A model generated the notes under the pieces. It did not search any database and was not told the origin of the DNA. It was given only the letters and a program-made list of their open reading frames with translations. Of a DNA stretch of 53,349 nucleotides, positions 28,356 through 38,615 are shown one piece after another. This DNA comes from Clostridiales bacterium (GTDB taxonomy: Bacteria; Bacillota; Clostridia; Ch29). The position numbers and the translations under genes were made by a program. The stretch lies in contig JAAYJF010000175.1 in the NCBI GenBank assembly GCA_012523075.1, positions 1 to 53,349 of the forward strand, given 5' to 3'. Each line of letters begins with the position of its first letter. Within the stretch, counting starts at the first letter, position 1.

Positions 28356-28577
28356 TCCCCCTGCACTCCCTTCCGTTTATACCCTGCTCTCTTTACCGAA
28401 TACGTCGGTTACGACCGATACTATTGCAAGGGCTATTACAAGATAGTACCACTTATCAAAGCTCTGTAGAGGGCATGCTACATAGTATTCATCATTATTT
28501 AATACTGTGTCGAGAGCACATAAACAGATTATACACCAAAGCATGAGAATAATACAATATCGACAGGGCTGTGGTAT

Positions 28578-30251
28578 TCATGCGTACCTACCGGAAATAG
28601 CTTCACCAAGCGGGCGTCCCGGCGGCACTATAGGTAGCACAGCTTCATCCATGTCAATTTCACAATTAATCACAACGGGGCCTCCCACGCTGAGGGCTTT
28701 CTCCAATACGCCGTCCACCTGCCCGGTACGGGTGATACAAAACCCTGTTGCACCGTAAGCCTCCGCTATTTTCACAAAGTCCGTTGTCCTGTCCAGGATG
28801 GTCTGGGAATAACGGCCCCCATAGAACAATTGCTGCCACTGCCGTACCATCCCAAGGGCGTGGTTGTTCAGCACCACTGTTATGATGGGTATATTGTATT
28901 TAACCGCCGTGGCAATCTCTATGCAGTTCATCCTGAAGCAACCGTCCCCGGTAATATGAAACACTCTTTTATCCGGTCTTCCTATCTGCGCTCCTATGCC
29001 TGCCCCAAGACCGAAACCCATGGTTCCAAGACCGCCGGAAGATATGAAAGTTCTTGGTTTTGTAAACTTATAATGCTGGGCACTCCAAATCTGGTGCTGC
29101 CCCACATCGGTTACAATAACCGCATTGCCCTTTGATGCCTCATAAACCCTCTCAATAATGTATTGGGGCTTTAGAGGGCCGTTGTTACCATAGCTAAGCG
29201 GGTATTTCCCCTTAAGCTCCATTATCCTGCCGGTCCATTCATCCCTTGTGCAGCGGCCCAGCCTTTGGTTTAGCCTTTTTAATACTTGTTTTACGTCGCC
29301 CAGCACATGGTGATACGCCGCCACATTCTTGCCTATTTCGGTGGAGTCTATGTCTATATGGATAACCCTCGCCCCGGCGGCAAACTGATTTTTATCACTG
29401 ACGACCCTGTCACTGAACCGGGCACCCACTGCAATAAGCAGGTCGCATTCGGATACGGCAGTGTTGGAGGCCTTGGTACCGTGCATACCTATCATGCCGG
29501 TATACAGCCGGTGGGTGCCGGGAAAGCCGCCCAGGCCCATAAGGCTGCATGCAACGGGACTATCCAGCTTTTCTGCGAACCGCAGCAGTTCCCCGTCGGC
29601 ACCCGAGTTGTTTACTCCACCGCCCGCATAGATAAGGGGCCTTTTGCACTGGCGCAGCATATGCAGTGCGGTCTCAATGCCCTTAAGGCTAACAGGGCCG
29701 ACATGCCCGGAAACCGCGCGGCATGAAAGGGGATGGTATTCCGCGGACTGTGCGGTAACATCCTTCGGAATATCAATGAGCACCGGCCCCGGTCTTCCCT
29801 CCGCGGCAATTCGGAAAGCCCGGCGTACCGTATCCGCCAGCTTATTGACATCCCTTACTAGGAAATTGTGTTTTGTAATGGGCAGCGTTATGCCGGTTAT
29901 ATCCACCTCCTGGAAACTATCCCTGCCAAGCAGCTCGGTGTTGACATTGCACGTTATGGCAACTATGGGTACCGAATCCATGTGGGCGGTGGCAATACCC
30001 GTCACGAGGTTGGTAGCCCCGGGTCCGGAGGTGGCAATACACACCCCCGTTCTGCCGGTGGCCCTTGCATAACCGTCGGCGGCATGTATCGCACCCTGTT
30101 CATGGGATGTAAGTATATGGCGAATTTCATCTCTGTACTTATACAATGCATCGTACACGTTAAGTACGCTTCCCCCGGGGTACCCGAAAACCACGTCTGT
30201 ACCCTGCTCCATCAAGCACCGTACCAAAATCTCCGCTCCTGTCAGAATCAT
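28578..30251 (-). CDS. ilvB: Acetolactate synthase, large (catalytic) subunit
   Basis: 557 aa; GAEILVRCLMEQGTDVVFGYPGGSVLNVYDAL...GDGCFRMNCIEIATAVKYNIPIITVVLNN. Confidence 0.95.
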   Translation of the reverse strand: MILTGAEILVRCLMEQGTDVVFGYPGGSVLNVYDALYKYRDEIRHILTSHEQGAIHAADGYARATGRTGVCIATSGPGATNLVTGIATAHMDSVPIVAITCNVNTELLGRDSFQEVDITGITLPITKHNFLVRDVNKLADTVRRAFRIAAEGRPGPVLIDIPKDVTAQSAEYHPLSCRAVSGHVGPVSLKGIETALHMLRQCKRPLIYAGGGVNNSGADGELLRFAEKLDSPVACSLMGLGGFPGTHRLYTGMIGMHGTKASNTAVSECDLLIAVGARFSDRVVSDKNQFAAGARVIHIDIDSTEIGKNVAAYHHVLGDVKQVLKRLNQRLGRCTRDEWTGRIMELKGKYPLSYGNNGPLKPQYIIERVYEASKGNAVIVTDVGQHQIWSAQHYKFTKPRTFISSGGLGTMGFGLGAGIGAQIGRPDKRVFHITGDGCFRMNCIEIATAVKYNIPIITVVLNNHALGMVRQWQQLFYGGRYSQTILDRTTDFVKIAEAYGATGFCITRTGQVDGVLEKALSVGGPVVINCEIDMDEAVLPIVPPGRPLGEAISGRYA

Positions 30252-30270
30252 TGTTCGCAGCTCCCTTATC

Positions 30271-31950
30271 CTAATCTATCCTTAATACCGCCCCGGTACT
30301 TGCAGAGGTGACAAGCCGGGCGTACCGGGCGAGGTATCCATGCCGGTTGTTTGGCTTTGGCTCTACCTTGCAGACCTTTCTTCTCTTAAGAACTTCGTCC
30401 TCCACTTCCAGGTGTATCGTTCCTTCATTCATATCTATGGAAATAATGTCGCCGTCCTCAACGAGAGCTATGGGCCCTCCCTCTGCTGCCTCCGGCGATA
30501 CATGCCCTATAGACGCTCCCCGGGTAGCACCGCTGAACCGGCCGTCGGTAACCAGGGCAACGTCCCTGTCCAGTCCCATCCCGGCCAGGGCGGAGGTGGG
30601 AGAAAGCATCTCCCTCATACCCGGCCCTCCTTTAGGTCCTTCAAAGCGTATTACCAGCACATCGCCCTTTTCTATTTTATTCCCGTATATGGCCTCCAGC
30701 GCATGCTCCTCGGAATTGAAAACCCGTGCGGGGCCCCTGTGCCTCAACATACTTTTATCCACTGCGGACCTTTTGACTACACACCCGTCGGGGGCAAGGC
30801 TGCCCCTGAGCACAGCAATCCCACCGGTTGTGCTGTACGGGTTGTCAAAGGGCCTAATAACTTCCGGGTTTAAGTTTGCTACCCGGGATATGTTCTCGCC
30901 CAGTGTGCAGCCTGTGACAGTAACCATGTCAGTGTTTATCAGGCCGTTGTCCGAAAGTTGCCTGACAACCGCCGATACCCCCCCGGCAGCATGAAGGTCC
31001 TCAACAAAATGGTCCCCCGCAGGGCTTAATCTGCAAAGGTTCGGCGTCCTTGAGCTTATTTCGTTTATCATATCAAGGTCCAGCCTAACCCCTATCTCGT
31101 GGGCCATGGCACAAAGGTGCAAAACACTGTTTGTGCTGCAGCCCAGCGCCATATCAACAGCCAGGGCGTTTATAAAGGATTCGTACCTTATTATGTCCCT
31201 GGGTTTTATATCCCTTTTTACCAGGCGCATTACCGCCATTCCCGCTTGCTTGGCCAGGCGCATGCGCGCCGAGTGTACCGCCGGAATGGTTCCGTTACCC
31301 GGCAGTCCCATTCCCAGTACCTCGGTAAGACAGTTCATACTGTTGGCGGTAAACATTCCGGCACAGGAGCCGCAGCCCGGGCAGGCGTTTTCCTCGTATT
31401 CGTGCAGGTCGTCGGTTGTCATGCGCCCAGTTTTTACCGCCCCAACAGCTTCGAACATATTGGACAGGCTTATCCGGTTCCCGCCTGCGTGCCCCGCCAG
31501 CATGGGTCCACCGCTTATGACTACGGTGGGTATGTTAACCCTCAGTGCGGCCATCAGCATACCCGGTACAACCTTATCACAATTTGTTACCATGACCAGC
31601 CCGTCAAAGGAATGGGCCATGGCCATAGTTTCTATAGAATCCGCAATAAGTTCCCTGGAGGCAAGGGAATAGTTCATCCCCGAATGACCCATGGCAATAC
31701 CGTCACATACCGCAATGGAAGGGAACTCCACCGGGGTACCCCCCTTCATGGACACCCCCGTTTTTACTGCATCCACCACCCGGTCCAGGTGCATATGTCC
31801 CGGGACTATCCCGTTTGCGGAGTTCACAATACCAATCATAGGCCTTTCCAGCTCTTCATCGGTATACCCCAGTGCTTTAAACAGCGAACGATGGGGTGCC
31901 CTTTCCAGTCCTTTTTTTACGCTATCGCTTCTCACAGGTTTCCACCTCAC
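30271..31950 (-). CDS. ilvD: Dihydroxy-acid dehydratase
   Basis: 559 aa; [17 protein letters not shown]...[22 protein letters not shown]...[28 protein letters not shown]; true start probably slightly downstream. Confidence 0.97.
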   Translation of the reverse strand: MRWKPVRSDSVKKGLERAPHRSLFKALGYTDEELERPMIGIVNSANGIVPGHMHLDRVVDAVKTGVSMKGGTPVEFPSIAVCDGIAMGHSGMNYSLASRELIADSIETMAMAHSFDGLVMVTNCDKVVPGMLMAALRVNIPTVVISGGPMLAGHAGGNRISLSNMFEAVGAVKTGRMTTDDLHEYEENACPGCGSCAGMFTANSMNCLTEVLGMGLPGNGTIPAVHSARMRLAKQAGMAVMRLVKRDIKPRDIIRYESFINALAVDMALGCSTNSVLHLCAMAHEIGVRLDLDMINEISSRTPNLCRLSPAGDHFVEDLHAAGGVSAVVRQLSDNGLINTDMVTVTGCTLGENISRVANLNPEVIRPFDNPYSTTGGIAVLRGSLAPDGCVVKRSAVDKSMLRHRGPARVFNSEEHALEAIYGNKIEKGDVLVIRFEGPKGGPGMREMLSPTSALAGMGLDRDVALVTDGRFSGATRGASIGHVSPEAAEGGPIALVEDGDIISIDMNEGTIHLEVEDEVLKRRKVCKVEPKPNNRHGYLARYARLVTSASTGAVLRID

Positions 31951-32951
31951 ATATCATCGGGGCTGTTAACCCAGGGCATCATTTTCCTAAGTTCCTTGCC
32001 TACTTTCTCGATGCCGTGGTTTTGCTCCATTTTTCTTCTGGCGTTGAACATAGGCCGGTTAACGCTGTTCTCTAAAATCCACTGCTTGGCAAAGGTGCCG
32101 TCCTGTATTTCGGCCAGAACCCTTTTCATTTCCTGCCTTGTCTCGTCTGTTATTATCCTTTTTCCGGCCATGTAGTCCCCGTATTCCGCAGTATCGCTTA
32201 TTGAATGCCTCATAAAACTCAAGCCACCCTGGTTAATAAGGTCCACGATTAGTTTCATCTCGTTCAGGCATTCGAAATACGCACTTTCTGGCTGATACCC
32301 CGCCTCCACCAGGGTTTCAAACCCGGCTTTTATGAGTTCGCATAATCCGCCGCACAAAACCACCTGCTCGCCGAACAGGTCTGTCTCGGTTTCCTCTTTA
32401 AAGGTGGTTTCCAATACTCCCGCCCTTGCTCCCCCTATGCCTGCAGCGTAGGCCAGGGCCAGTTCGGCGGCCCTTCCGCTAACGTCCTGGTATACGGCAA
32501 ACAGGCAGGGAACTCCCCTTCCTTCTAGGAACTGGCTTCGCACCGTATGCCCCGGCCCCTTGGGAGCCACCATAAATACGTCTACATCCTCCGGCGGTAC
32601 TATCTGGTTATAATGGATATTAAAGCCGTGAGCAACCACAAGGGATTTGCCAGCGGCAAGATTGGGCTGCACGCTATCTCTGTACAGCCGTGGCTGTACA
32701 TCGTCGTTGACCAGCATCACAATCAGGTCAGCACATTTTGCGGCCTGGGATGTCTCCATTACCTCAAATCCGTCATCCTCGGCCCTTTTCCACGACCTGC
32801 TACCAATATACAGTCCCACCACAACTCGGACCCCGGTATCCTTAAGGTTTTGTGCCTGGGCATGGCCCTGGCTGCCGTATCCAATTACGGCAACCGTCTT
32901 GTCCTTTAACAGCTCTAGATTACAGTCCTTTTCATAGTACATTTTTGTCAT
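31947..32951 (-). CDS. ilvC: Ketol-acid reductoisomerase
   Basis: 334 aa; [30 protein letters not shown]...[15 protein letters not shown]. Confidence 0.98.
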   Translation of the reverse strand: MTKMYYEKDCNLELLKDKTVAVIGYGSQGHAQAQNLKDTGVRVVVGLYIGSRSWKRAEDDGFEVMETSQAAKCADLIVMLVNDDVQPRLYRDSVQPNLAAGKSLVVAHGFNIHYNQIVPPEDVDVFMVAPKGPGHTVRSQFLEGRGVPCLFAVYQDVSGRAAELALAYAAGIGGARAGVLETTFKEETETDLFGEQVVLCGGLCELIKAGFETLVEAGYQPESAYFECLNEMKLIVDLINQGGLSFMRHSISDTAEYGDYMAGKRIITDETRQEMKRVLAEIQDGTFAKQWILENSVNRPMFNARRKMEQNHGIEKVGKELRKMMPWVNSPDDM

Positions 32952-32962
32952 TTTTGTTCCCC

Positions 32963-33241
32963 CTATTTAGCAGTAACAAGGGCGACCCCACTGTATCGGC
33001 ATGACCCCTGCCCCGATTCTGTTTCTATTACATCTGCAAGTTTTTCTAGTTGATTCCTAAGCTGACCCAGAGTCCAGCCTTCGCAGGTTACTGCAAAGGT
33101 AATGCGAGATGCCTCCGGGTCTTCGGTATCCCTTATGATGAAGCTCTCAATGCTGTACCCTTTTCTTGCCAACAGCCCCAAAACCCGACTAAAGGAAAGG
33201 GTACTACGCTCCACCAGCACCGACATTACATGACGTTTCAT
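32963..33241 (-). CDS. ilvN: Acetolactate synthase, small regulatory (ACT) subunit, short form
   Basis: 92 aa; [50 protein letters not shown]. Confidence 0.88.
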   Translation of the reverse strand: MKRHVMSVLVERSTLSFSRVLGLLARKGYSIESFIIRDTEDPEASRITFAVTCEGWTLGQLRNQLEKLADVIETESGQGSCRYSGVALVTAK

Positions 33242-33280
33242 GGTCCTATTCCTCCTTTCCTATGTATTTGCGCCCGGAGA

Positions 33281-33565
33281 AATCAAAAATCCCCGTTCCT
33301 GCATTCAAACACTGCAGGGACGGGGATATACTCCACGCGTTACCACCCTAATTTGCCTCTATATCACTATAGAAACCGCTTTCCAGGTTCCATCAAACCC
33401 TAGCCTGTAACGGGGCTTACCGTTTATCCCTTACTTGTTGTGCTTCTGGGAAACAGCTCGGGAGGGATTCGCACTCCGCCGCAGTATCGGTTCGCACCAC
33501 CCACCGACTCTCTGAAATCTTTGGACCGGAATACCTGTCTCCTTCATTGCTTTTGGTGATTTTTA
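33281..33565 (-). promoter_or_regulatory. T-box leader of the ilv operon
   Basis: Minus strand has T-box core AGGGTGGTAACGCGTGG (rc of 33333-33349), terminator CCCCGTCCCTGCAGTGTTTGAATGCAGGAACGGGGATTTTTG, and Stem I elements TCAGAGAGTCGGTGGGTGGTGCGAACCGA. Confidence 0.93.
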
Positions 33566-33659
33566 ATTATTAGTATGTATTCTAGCAGGATTTAAATAGC
33601 CTGTCAATACAAAATGCAAAGAAAGTTGAAATTTTTGTCCGCTGCAGGTTCGGCATCAT

Positions 33660-36600
33660 TCATGCCCTTTCCATGGTTACCCTGCTACCGTCGCCAAATG
33701 CCGACGGTGGCTCCACCATAAGCCGGCGCCCTATCCTGTTTCTGAGCTCCGGCACGTGGCTTATAACCCCGATAACCCGTTCCCTTGAACTCAGCCTTTC
33801 GAGGGCGTCTATAACTACGTCCAGAAGGCCGCCGTCCAGTGTACCAAAACCCTCGTCCAGGAAAAAGAACTCCAGTGGGCTCTGGCCCTTTAGATGAATC
33901 TGCTCGGACAGCGCAAGGGCCAATGAAAGGGAAGTGAGAAAGGTCTCTCCCCCCGACAGCGTTGTTACCGCCCTTAACACCCCTCCGTTGGCGTTATCCC
34001 TTATAATGAATCCCTGGCCGGTGTCCAGTTCCAGAGCATACCGGTATTTGGTCAGCATCCCCAGGGTTTCGGAGGCCTTCCGGGCTATATACTTCAGCCT
34101 CTCCTCCGATACGTACTCCACAAAGCTGTTCCCCCGGAGCAGCCTCTGAATCTGCGTAAGCATGTCTTCCTTCCTTTCCAGTTCCCGGCGCTCCTTGCTC
34201 AGCTTTGTCCACCTTTCATGGTTTTCCTTCAACCTATCCCGGTTCAGCCTTGCCTCACCATATTGGGATATGCTTTCCTCCTTATGCTGTTTCTTGAGCT
34301 GGTACTCCTCCCTTACCCGCAACCATTCCTCCCGGGTAAGGCTTCGCCCTTTAAGTTTTTTAATGCAAACCGTTTTTTGAGTGTCAATTGAGGCGCACCG
34401 CTTGTCGTAAAGCTGTATCCTTTCCAGTAGCACCCCGGCCTCCTCTTCGGCAAGCATAAACCCTTCGGCCTGCTCCACGTTTTCAAAGCCCTTTGCCTCC
34501 AGGCTGTCCCGCAACCCTTTCTCTTCGGTTTCAAAGTTTTGTGCAAATATGTTTTCTTGATTTTGAAGGGCGCTCTTTTGGCGGGACATTTCGTTGTAAC
34601 TTGTTTCCAGTTCCTTCACCCTGTCCTGGAGTTTTCTTTCGCCGTCTTCCAGGTCCTTGAGCCTTTGGTCGGTATCCTTAAGGGCCGTCTTTATATCTCT
34701 GCCTCCTGTAAGTGCTGCCAATCGTGTTTTTTCCTTCTCCCTCTGCCCGCGTAGGTTTTTGCCTTCCGTTTCAATCACAGACAATTGGCTTTCCAGCCGG
34801 TGTTTTTCCCCGGTTAGGCCCTCCAGGGCATCTCTTAGCTGCTTGTCCCGCTGCTGCAGCTCTTCCAGTTTATCCTGCAGGTCCTTCAGCCTGTTGTCCT
34901 TATCTTCTATCGCCTCCATTTCTTTGCGGGCGCTTTGTATTCCAAGCCCGGACAGCAGCTTTTCGCAGTATTTCCTTTTTTTCTCCAACTCCGCTGAAAG
35001 GCTATCCAGCGCCTTTTTTATCCCTTCAAGTTCCTTAACTTTAAGTTCCAATTCCGACTTCTTACTGTTTAATCTTACCCTAATATCTGAATACTCCTGC
35101 GCCAGAGCCCCAATGTCCTCCCTTATACCGGCAGCCAGCCCTTCCCATTCGTCCAAAGCCCTAAGCCTAGCCTGGTTTAGCTTGCCCATGCTCTCCAGTT
35201 CCAACTCAAGCCTCTGCAGGCCATAACCCCTCATTTGGCCGGGTAACTCTTCCAAAAGGTCCCGATACTTCTTATCAGCCCCTTTAAGTTCGTCGGATAC
35301 CTGAAGCCGCTGTGCCCTGACAGCCCGTAGCTGCTCCTCCAGTACCAGTACCCTGCTTTCCGCATCCCTGTACCGCCGCTCGGCCTGTTCCAGCCTTTTT
35401 CCCTGTTCCTCAAGCCGCCGCTCTATATCCTGGACCCCTTCGCCCTCCTGCCCGGCCGCCGGCCGGGGGTGGTGGGTGGACCCGCATACCGGACAGGCTT
35501 GGTTATCCTTCAGGTCCTTCGCAAGGAGGAACGCTGCACCCCTCTGGTATTGTTCCCTTAGGTCATCCGTCTGCCGCCGTAGGGAATGGAAATCCTTCAA
35601 TAGAGAATCCCTTTCCGCTCGCCTGCTCTCCAGTTCCTCCAACTGCCGTGCCGACTGGGCATCCACCGTCTGCAGTTTTAGTGTCAGCGAATGGATACCC
35701 TCCGCTACCGGCTTAAGGGCCTGAAGCTTCAACCCGAGCCGGTGCATATGCTCCATATCCTTCAGTATATCCTCTCGCCGGTCCGGCCTTTGCCCTTCCA
35801 GTTCCTCCTGCTGCGCCTTACACGCCTCCAGCCGTTTTTGAACCGTCCGCCCCGCGGTGGCTATATCCTCCAGCTCCTCCTTCAATTCGTCAATCTCAGT
35901 TTGAACACCGCTGCGTTTTTGGTTTTGCTCCCCAAGAGCCTCCTCCAGCCTTTCCAGTTCCTCCTCCAATCGCGCCCCGGCCAGTACCCCCTTCCGGTAC
36001 CCTGGCCCAACCTTCAGCCTGTCAATCTCCGGCCTGGCGTCCCGGAAAAACTTCTGTACATCCTCCAGCTTTCCCCTGGCTGTTTTTATTTCCTCATCCT
36101 TTTTTATTGCCAATCCTTCAATATCGGCGTACTGCCCTCGGAGTTCCTTTAAGCGGGTGTCGATGCCGGTTATGTCAACCTCCACCGACAGGGCTTCCTT
36201 AAGCTTGGCCCTTCGCTCTATCAGCACCGGCCTTTCCCTTTCCAGCTCCTGCTTTTTGGATTGGTATAATTCCTTTATTTTATGCCTTTCATCCTCCAGA
36301 AGGGACAATTTACCGGATACCGTCTCCAGCCGGGCCCGGGTATCTCTAAGGCTTGTCTGAAGCCCCCTGTATCTGGCTATGGGGCCCTCCAGTTCCTTCG
36401 CCCTAAGAAACTGCTGGTACAGCTTGCGATTATTGTCCACCTGCGGCCTTTGGGAGATCAATTCCTTCTCTTCCCGGATAATGGACTCCATCTCCGTCTG
36501 GAGATCGAATATCTCCTTGGCGCCATTATACTCCTTCTCGGCCAGTTTCAGTTCCCCGTCCGCCCTATCCCTAAATTCCAAGGCTACCCTCACGCTATTT

Positions 36601-37295
36601 TCCGCTTGCTCCAAAGCTTCCCGGGAGGCGTCCCCCAGCGAAGACATGGCTCCCTTCACCTTGTCCAGCCCTCTTTGGACCCTGTTCAGCCGTCCTGTCA
36701 CTTTGTCGGTCAAACCTTTTCCGTATTCCTCAAGGTAAAATATCCTCTCCAGCATTTGCCTTCTTTTGGCACCCTCCAGCATCAGAAACTCCTGGAACTT
36801 GTTCTGGGGAAGCACCACCGACCGGGTAAAATCGTCCGGCTTGAGGCCTAACAGTTCTTCTATTTTTACGTTCACATCAACCAGCTTGTCGGCGATAACC
36901 ACATCTCCGGCGGCCTCGTTTATTTCACAGAGCCTCGCCAGCCTGTTCTCCACGAATACGTCCGAACCCTTCTTGCGCCTGTAAACCCTGTCAACCCTAT
37001 AGGCTCTCCTTGTTCCGTTCCTTAAAAGGTCAAAGGTGAAAGACACCCTCACCTCGTTCATGTCGGTATTCACAATTCCCTGAGTACCCCTTCCCGCCCT
37101 TTGTACGTTGCCGTACAAAGCCAGTGTTATGGCATCCAGTACTGTGGACTTACCGCTGCCGGTGGGCCCAAATATGCCAAACAGTCCCGTCTCTCCCAGG
37201 GCTTTAAAGTCAATAACCTGCATATCCTTAAAGCTCTGGAGCCCTTCTATTTCAAGATACCTGGGTCTCACAGCCGTCACCCCCGTCCCCCTCAT
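33660..37295 (-). CDS. sbcC: Nuclease SbcCD subunit C
   Basis: 1211 aa; FGPTGSGKSTVLDAITLALYG, long coiled coils, Zn-hook CPVCGSTHHP, TLSGGETFLTSLSLALALSEQI, FFLDEGFGTLD; true start probably a GTG inside the sbcD overlap. Confidence 0.96.
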   Translation of the reverse strand: MRGTGVTAVRPRYLEIEGLQSFKDMQVIDFKALGETGLFGIFGPTGSGKSTVLDAITLALYGNVQRAGRGTQGIVNTDMNEVRVSFTFDLLRNGTRRAYRVDRVYRRKKGSDVFVENRLARLCEINEAAGDVVIADKLVDVNVKIEELLGLKPDDFTRSVVLPQNKFQEFLMLEGAKRRQMLERIFYLEEYGKGLTDKVTGRLNRVQRGLDKVKGAMSSLGDASREALEQAENSVRVALEFRDRADGELKLAEKEYNGAKEIFDLQTEMESIIREEKELISQRPQVDNNRKLYQQFLRAKELEGPIARYRGLQTSLRDTRARLETVSGKLSLLEDERHKIKELYQSKKQELERERPVLIERRAKLKEALSVEVDITGIDTRLKELRGQYADIEGLAIKKDEEIKTARGKLEDVQKFFRDARPEIDRLKVGPGYRKGVLAGARLEEELERLEEALGEQNQKRSGVQTEIDELKEELEDIATAGRTVQKRLEACKAQQEELEGQRPDRREDILKDMEHMHRLGLKLQALKPVAEGIHSLTLKLQTVDAQSARQLEELESRRAERDSLLKDFHSLRRQTDDLREQYQRGAAFLLAKDLKDNQACPVCGSTHHPRPAAGQEGEGVQDIERRLEEQGKRLEQAERRYRDAESRVLVLEEQLRAVRAQRLQVSDELKGADKKYRDLLEELPGQMRGYGLQRLELELESMGKLNQARLRALDEWEGLAAGIREDIGALAQEYSDIRVRLNSKKSELELKVKELEGIKKALDSLSAELEKKRKYCEKLLSGLGIQSARKEMEAIEDKDNRLKDLQDKLEELQQRDKQLRDALEGLTGEKHRLESQLSVIETEGKNLRGQREKEKTRLAALTGGRDIKTALKDTDQRLKDLEDGERKLQDRVKELETSYNEMSRQKSALQNQENIFAQNFETEEKGLRDSLEAKGFENVEQAEGFMLAEEEAGVLLERIQLYDKRCASIDTQKTVCIKKLKGRSLTREEWLRVREEYQLKKQHKEESISQYGEARLNRDRLKENHERWTKLSKERRELERKEDMLTQIQRLLRGNSFVEYVSEERLKYIARKASETLGMLTKYRYALELDTGQGFIIRDNANGGVLRAVTTLSGGETFLTSLSLALALSEQIHLKGQSPLEFFFLDEGFGTLDGGLLDVVIDALERLSSRERVIGVISHVPELRNRIGRRLMVEPPSAFGDGSRVTMERA

Positions 37296-38520
37296 CTGGA
37301 AAGTCCCCGCTGTCGTTCATAACCTCAAGAAAGGTATTCATCAGTTCCTCGGATATTTCGGTTTTGGTTTTGTACAAGAAATATTCCCTGAACAACCTGT
37401 CAATACTTTTGGTTTCCCGGCTCTCCACCAACGGCATCGGACAGTCCTGCTCCCTTATAACCGGTCTTATATTGAGTATGCCTGTGTTGAGTTTCCTAAG
37501 GGTCCTTTGCTGCTCCATTGTTATTACCCTGTCGGTGTGAACCTCCAGGTCAATCCATGCGTTGCTGTCCCTTCCCTCGCTGGCCCAACTTAGAGCCTCC
37601 TCAATTCCGTTTAAGGCAACCCATCTTTTAAGCGGCTTTCCACAGCTAAGATATATCTCCCGGACGTTCGCCGGTTTTCCCGGCACTGCGTCTATTATAT
37701 AAAGGGCCTTTGCATAGCCGGACTCCGAAAAACTGTAGGCCAGCGGCGAACCGGCATAGTAGGCGGGGCATGGGGAAGCCTTTACCTGCTGCGGCCTGTG
37801 CAGGTGACCCAGGGCCGCAAAATGAGCTCCCCGGGGGAGGGCCTCCGGTTCCACCGTCAGCGCTCCTCCCACCTGCAGCACTCTCTCGGAATCAGACTGT
37901 TTGCCACCATTTACGAATATATGGCTTACCATCAGGTTAACGGTATCCTTCCTGTACCTGCTGCTTAGTCCGGCTATAATGGCTGCCACCCTCTCGGAGT
38001 AGGCCCTCTGCAGCTTGGCCTCGTCGACTTCCCTGGTTAAAAGCTGTTCAAGCCTTGCCTCGGAAGGATAGGGAAGGGTAAGTATCACGGCGCTTTGACC
38101 GCATCGCGAAACTCCTACCTCCAGCCACCCGGGGCCGGAATCCGCCACCACCACCCCGGCGCCGGTTCCACTGTCCACCGCTGCCCGGCTTGCCGGGTAG
38201 CCAAGGAGTATTATACCGTTTTTGGACGCCAGGGGATTGGAAGCACACAACCGCTCGGGGTTGTCATGGTTTCCGGCGATAGCCACCACCGCCCTCTCGC
38301 CACCGTTATTAAGCCTGTCCAGGGCATAATAGAACAGCTCCTCCGCAGCCGCCGATGGGTTATAGTTGTCGTAAACGTCCCCGGCTATAAGCACCAGGTC
38401 CACCCTTTCCTCTTTGGCTATCCCGCAGAGCTGGTCTACAAACTCCCTCTGCTCCGCTATACGGTTTATGTTTTCAAGCGACCGGCCCAGATGCCAGTCT
38501 GAAGTATGCAGTATACGCAC
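37252..38520 (-). CDS. sbcD: Nuclease SbcCD subunit D
   Basis: MRILHTSDWHLGRSLENINR...LIAGDVYDNYNPS...AGNHDNPERL...FAALGHLHRPQQV. Confidence 0.96.
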   Translation of the reverse strand: MRILHTSDWHLGRSLENINRIAEQREFVDQLCGIAKEERVDLVLIAGDVYDNYNPSAAAEELFYYALDRLNNGGERAVVAIAGNHDNPERLCASNPLASKNGIILLGYPASRAAVDSGTGAGVVVADSGPGWLEVGVSRCGQSAVILTLPYPSEARLEQLLTREVDEAKLQRAYSERVAAIIAGLSSRYRKDTVNLMVSHIFVNGGKQSDSERVLQVGGALTVEPEALPRGAHFAALGHLHRPQQVKASPCPAYYAGSPLAYSFSESGYAKALYIIDAVPGKPANVREIYLSCGKPLKRWVALNGIEEALSWASEGRDSNAWIDLEVHTDRVITMEQQRTLRKLNTGILNIRPVIREQDCPMPLVESRETKSIDRLFREYFLYKTKTEISEELMNTFLEVMNDSGDFPDEGDGGDGCETQVS

Positions 38521-38543
38521 CGCTTCACCCCTTTCATAGATAT

Positions 38544-38583
38544 CATATATAACGTGCTAATAATATCACATCTAACATCTCAC
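38544..38583. repeat. Possible solo end of the dispersed repeat family
   Basis: catatataacgtgctaataatatcacatctaacatctcac resembles the copy B edge atatataacgtgataaagattttacatcttctagcgtgtcac. Confidence 0.35.
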
Positions 38584-38615
38584 CTCACACATCGCAATAC
38601 GGTGTGTACCCATTC

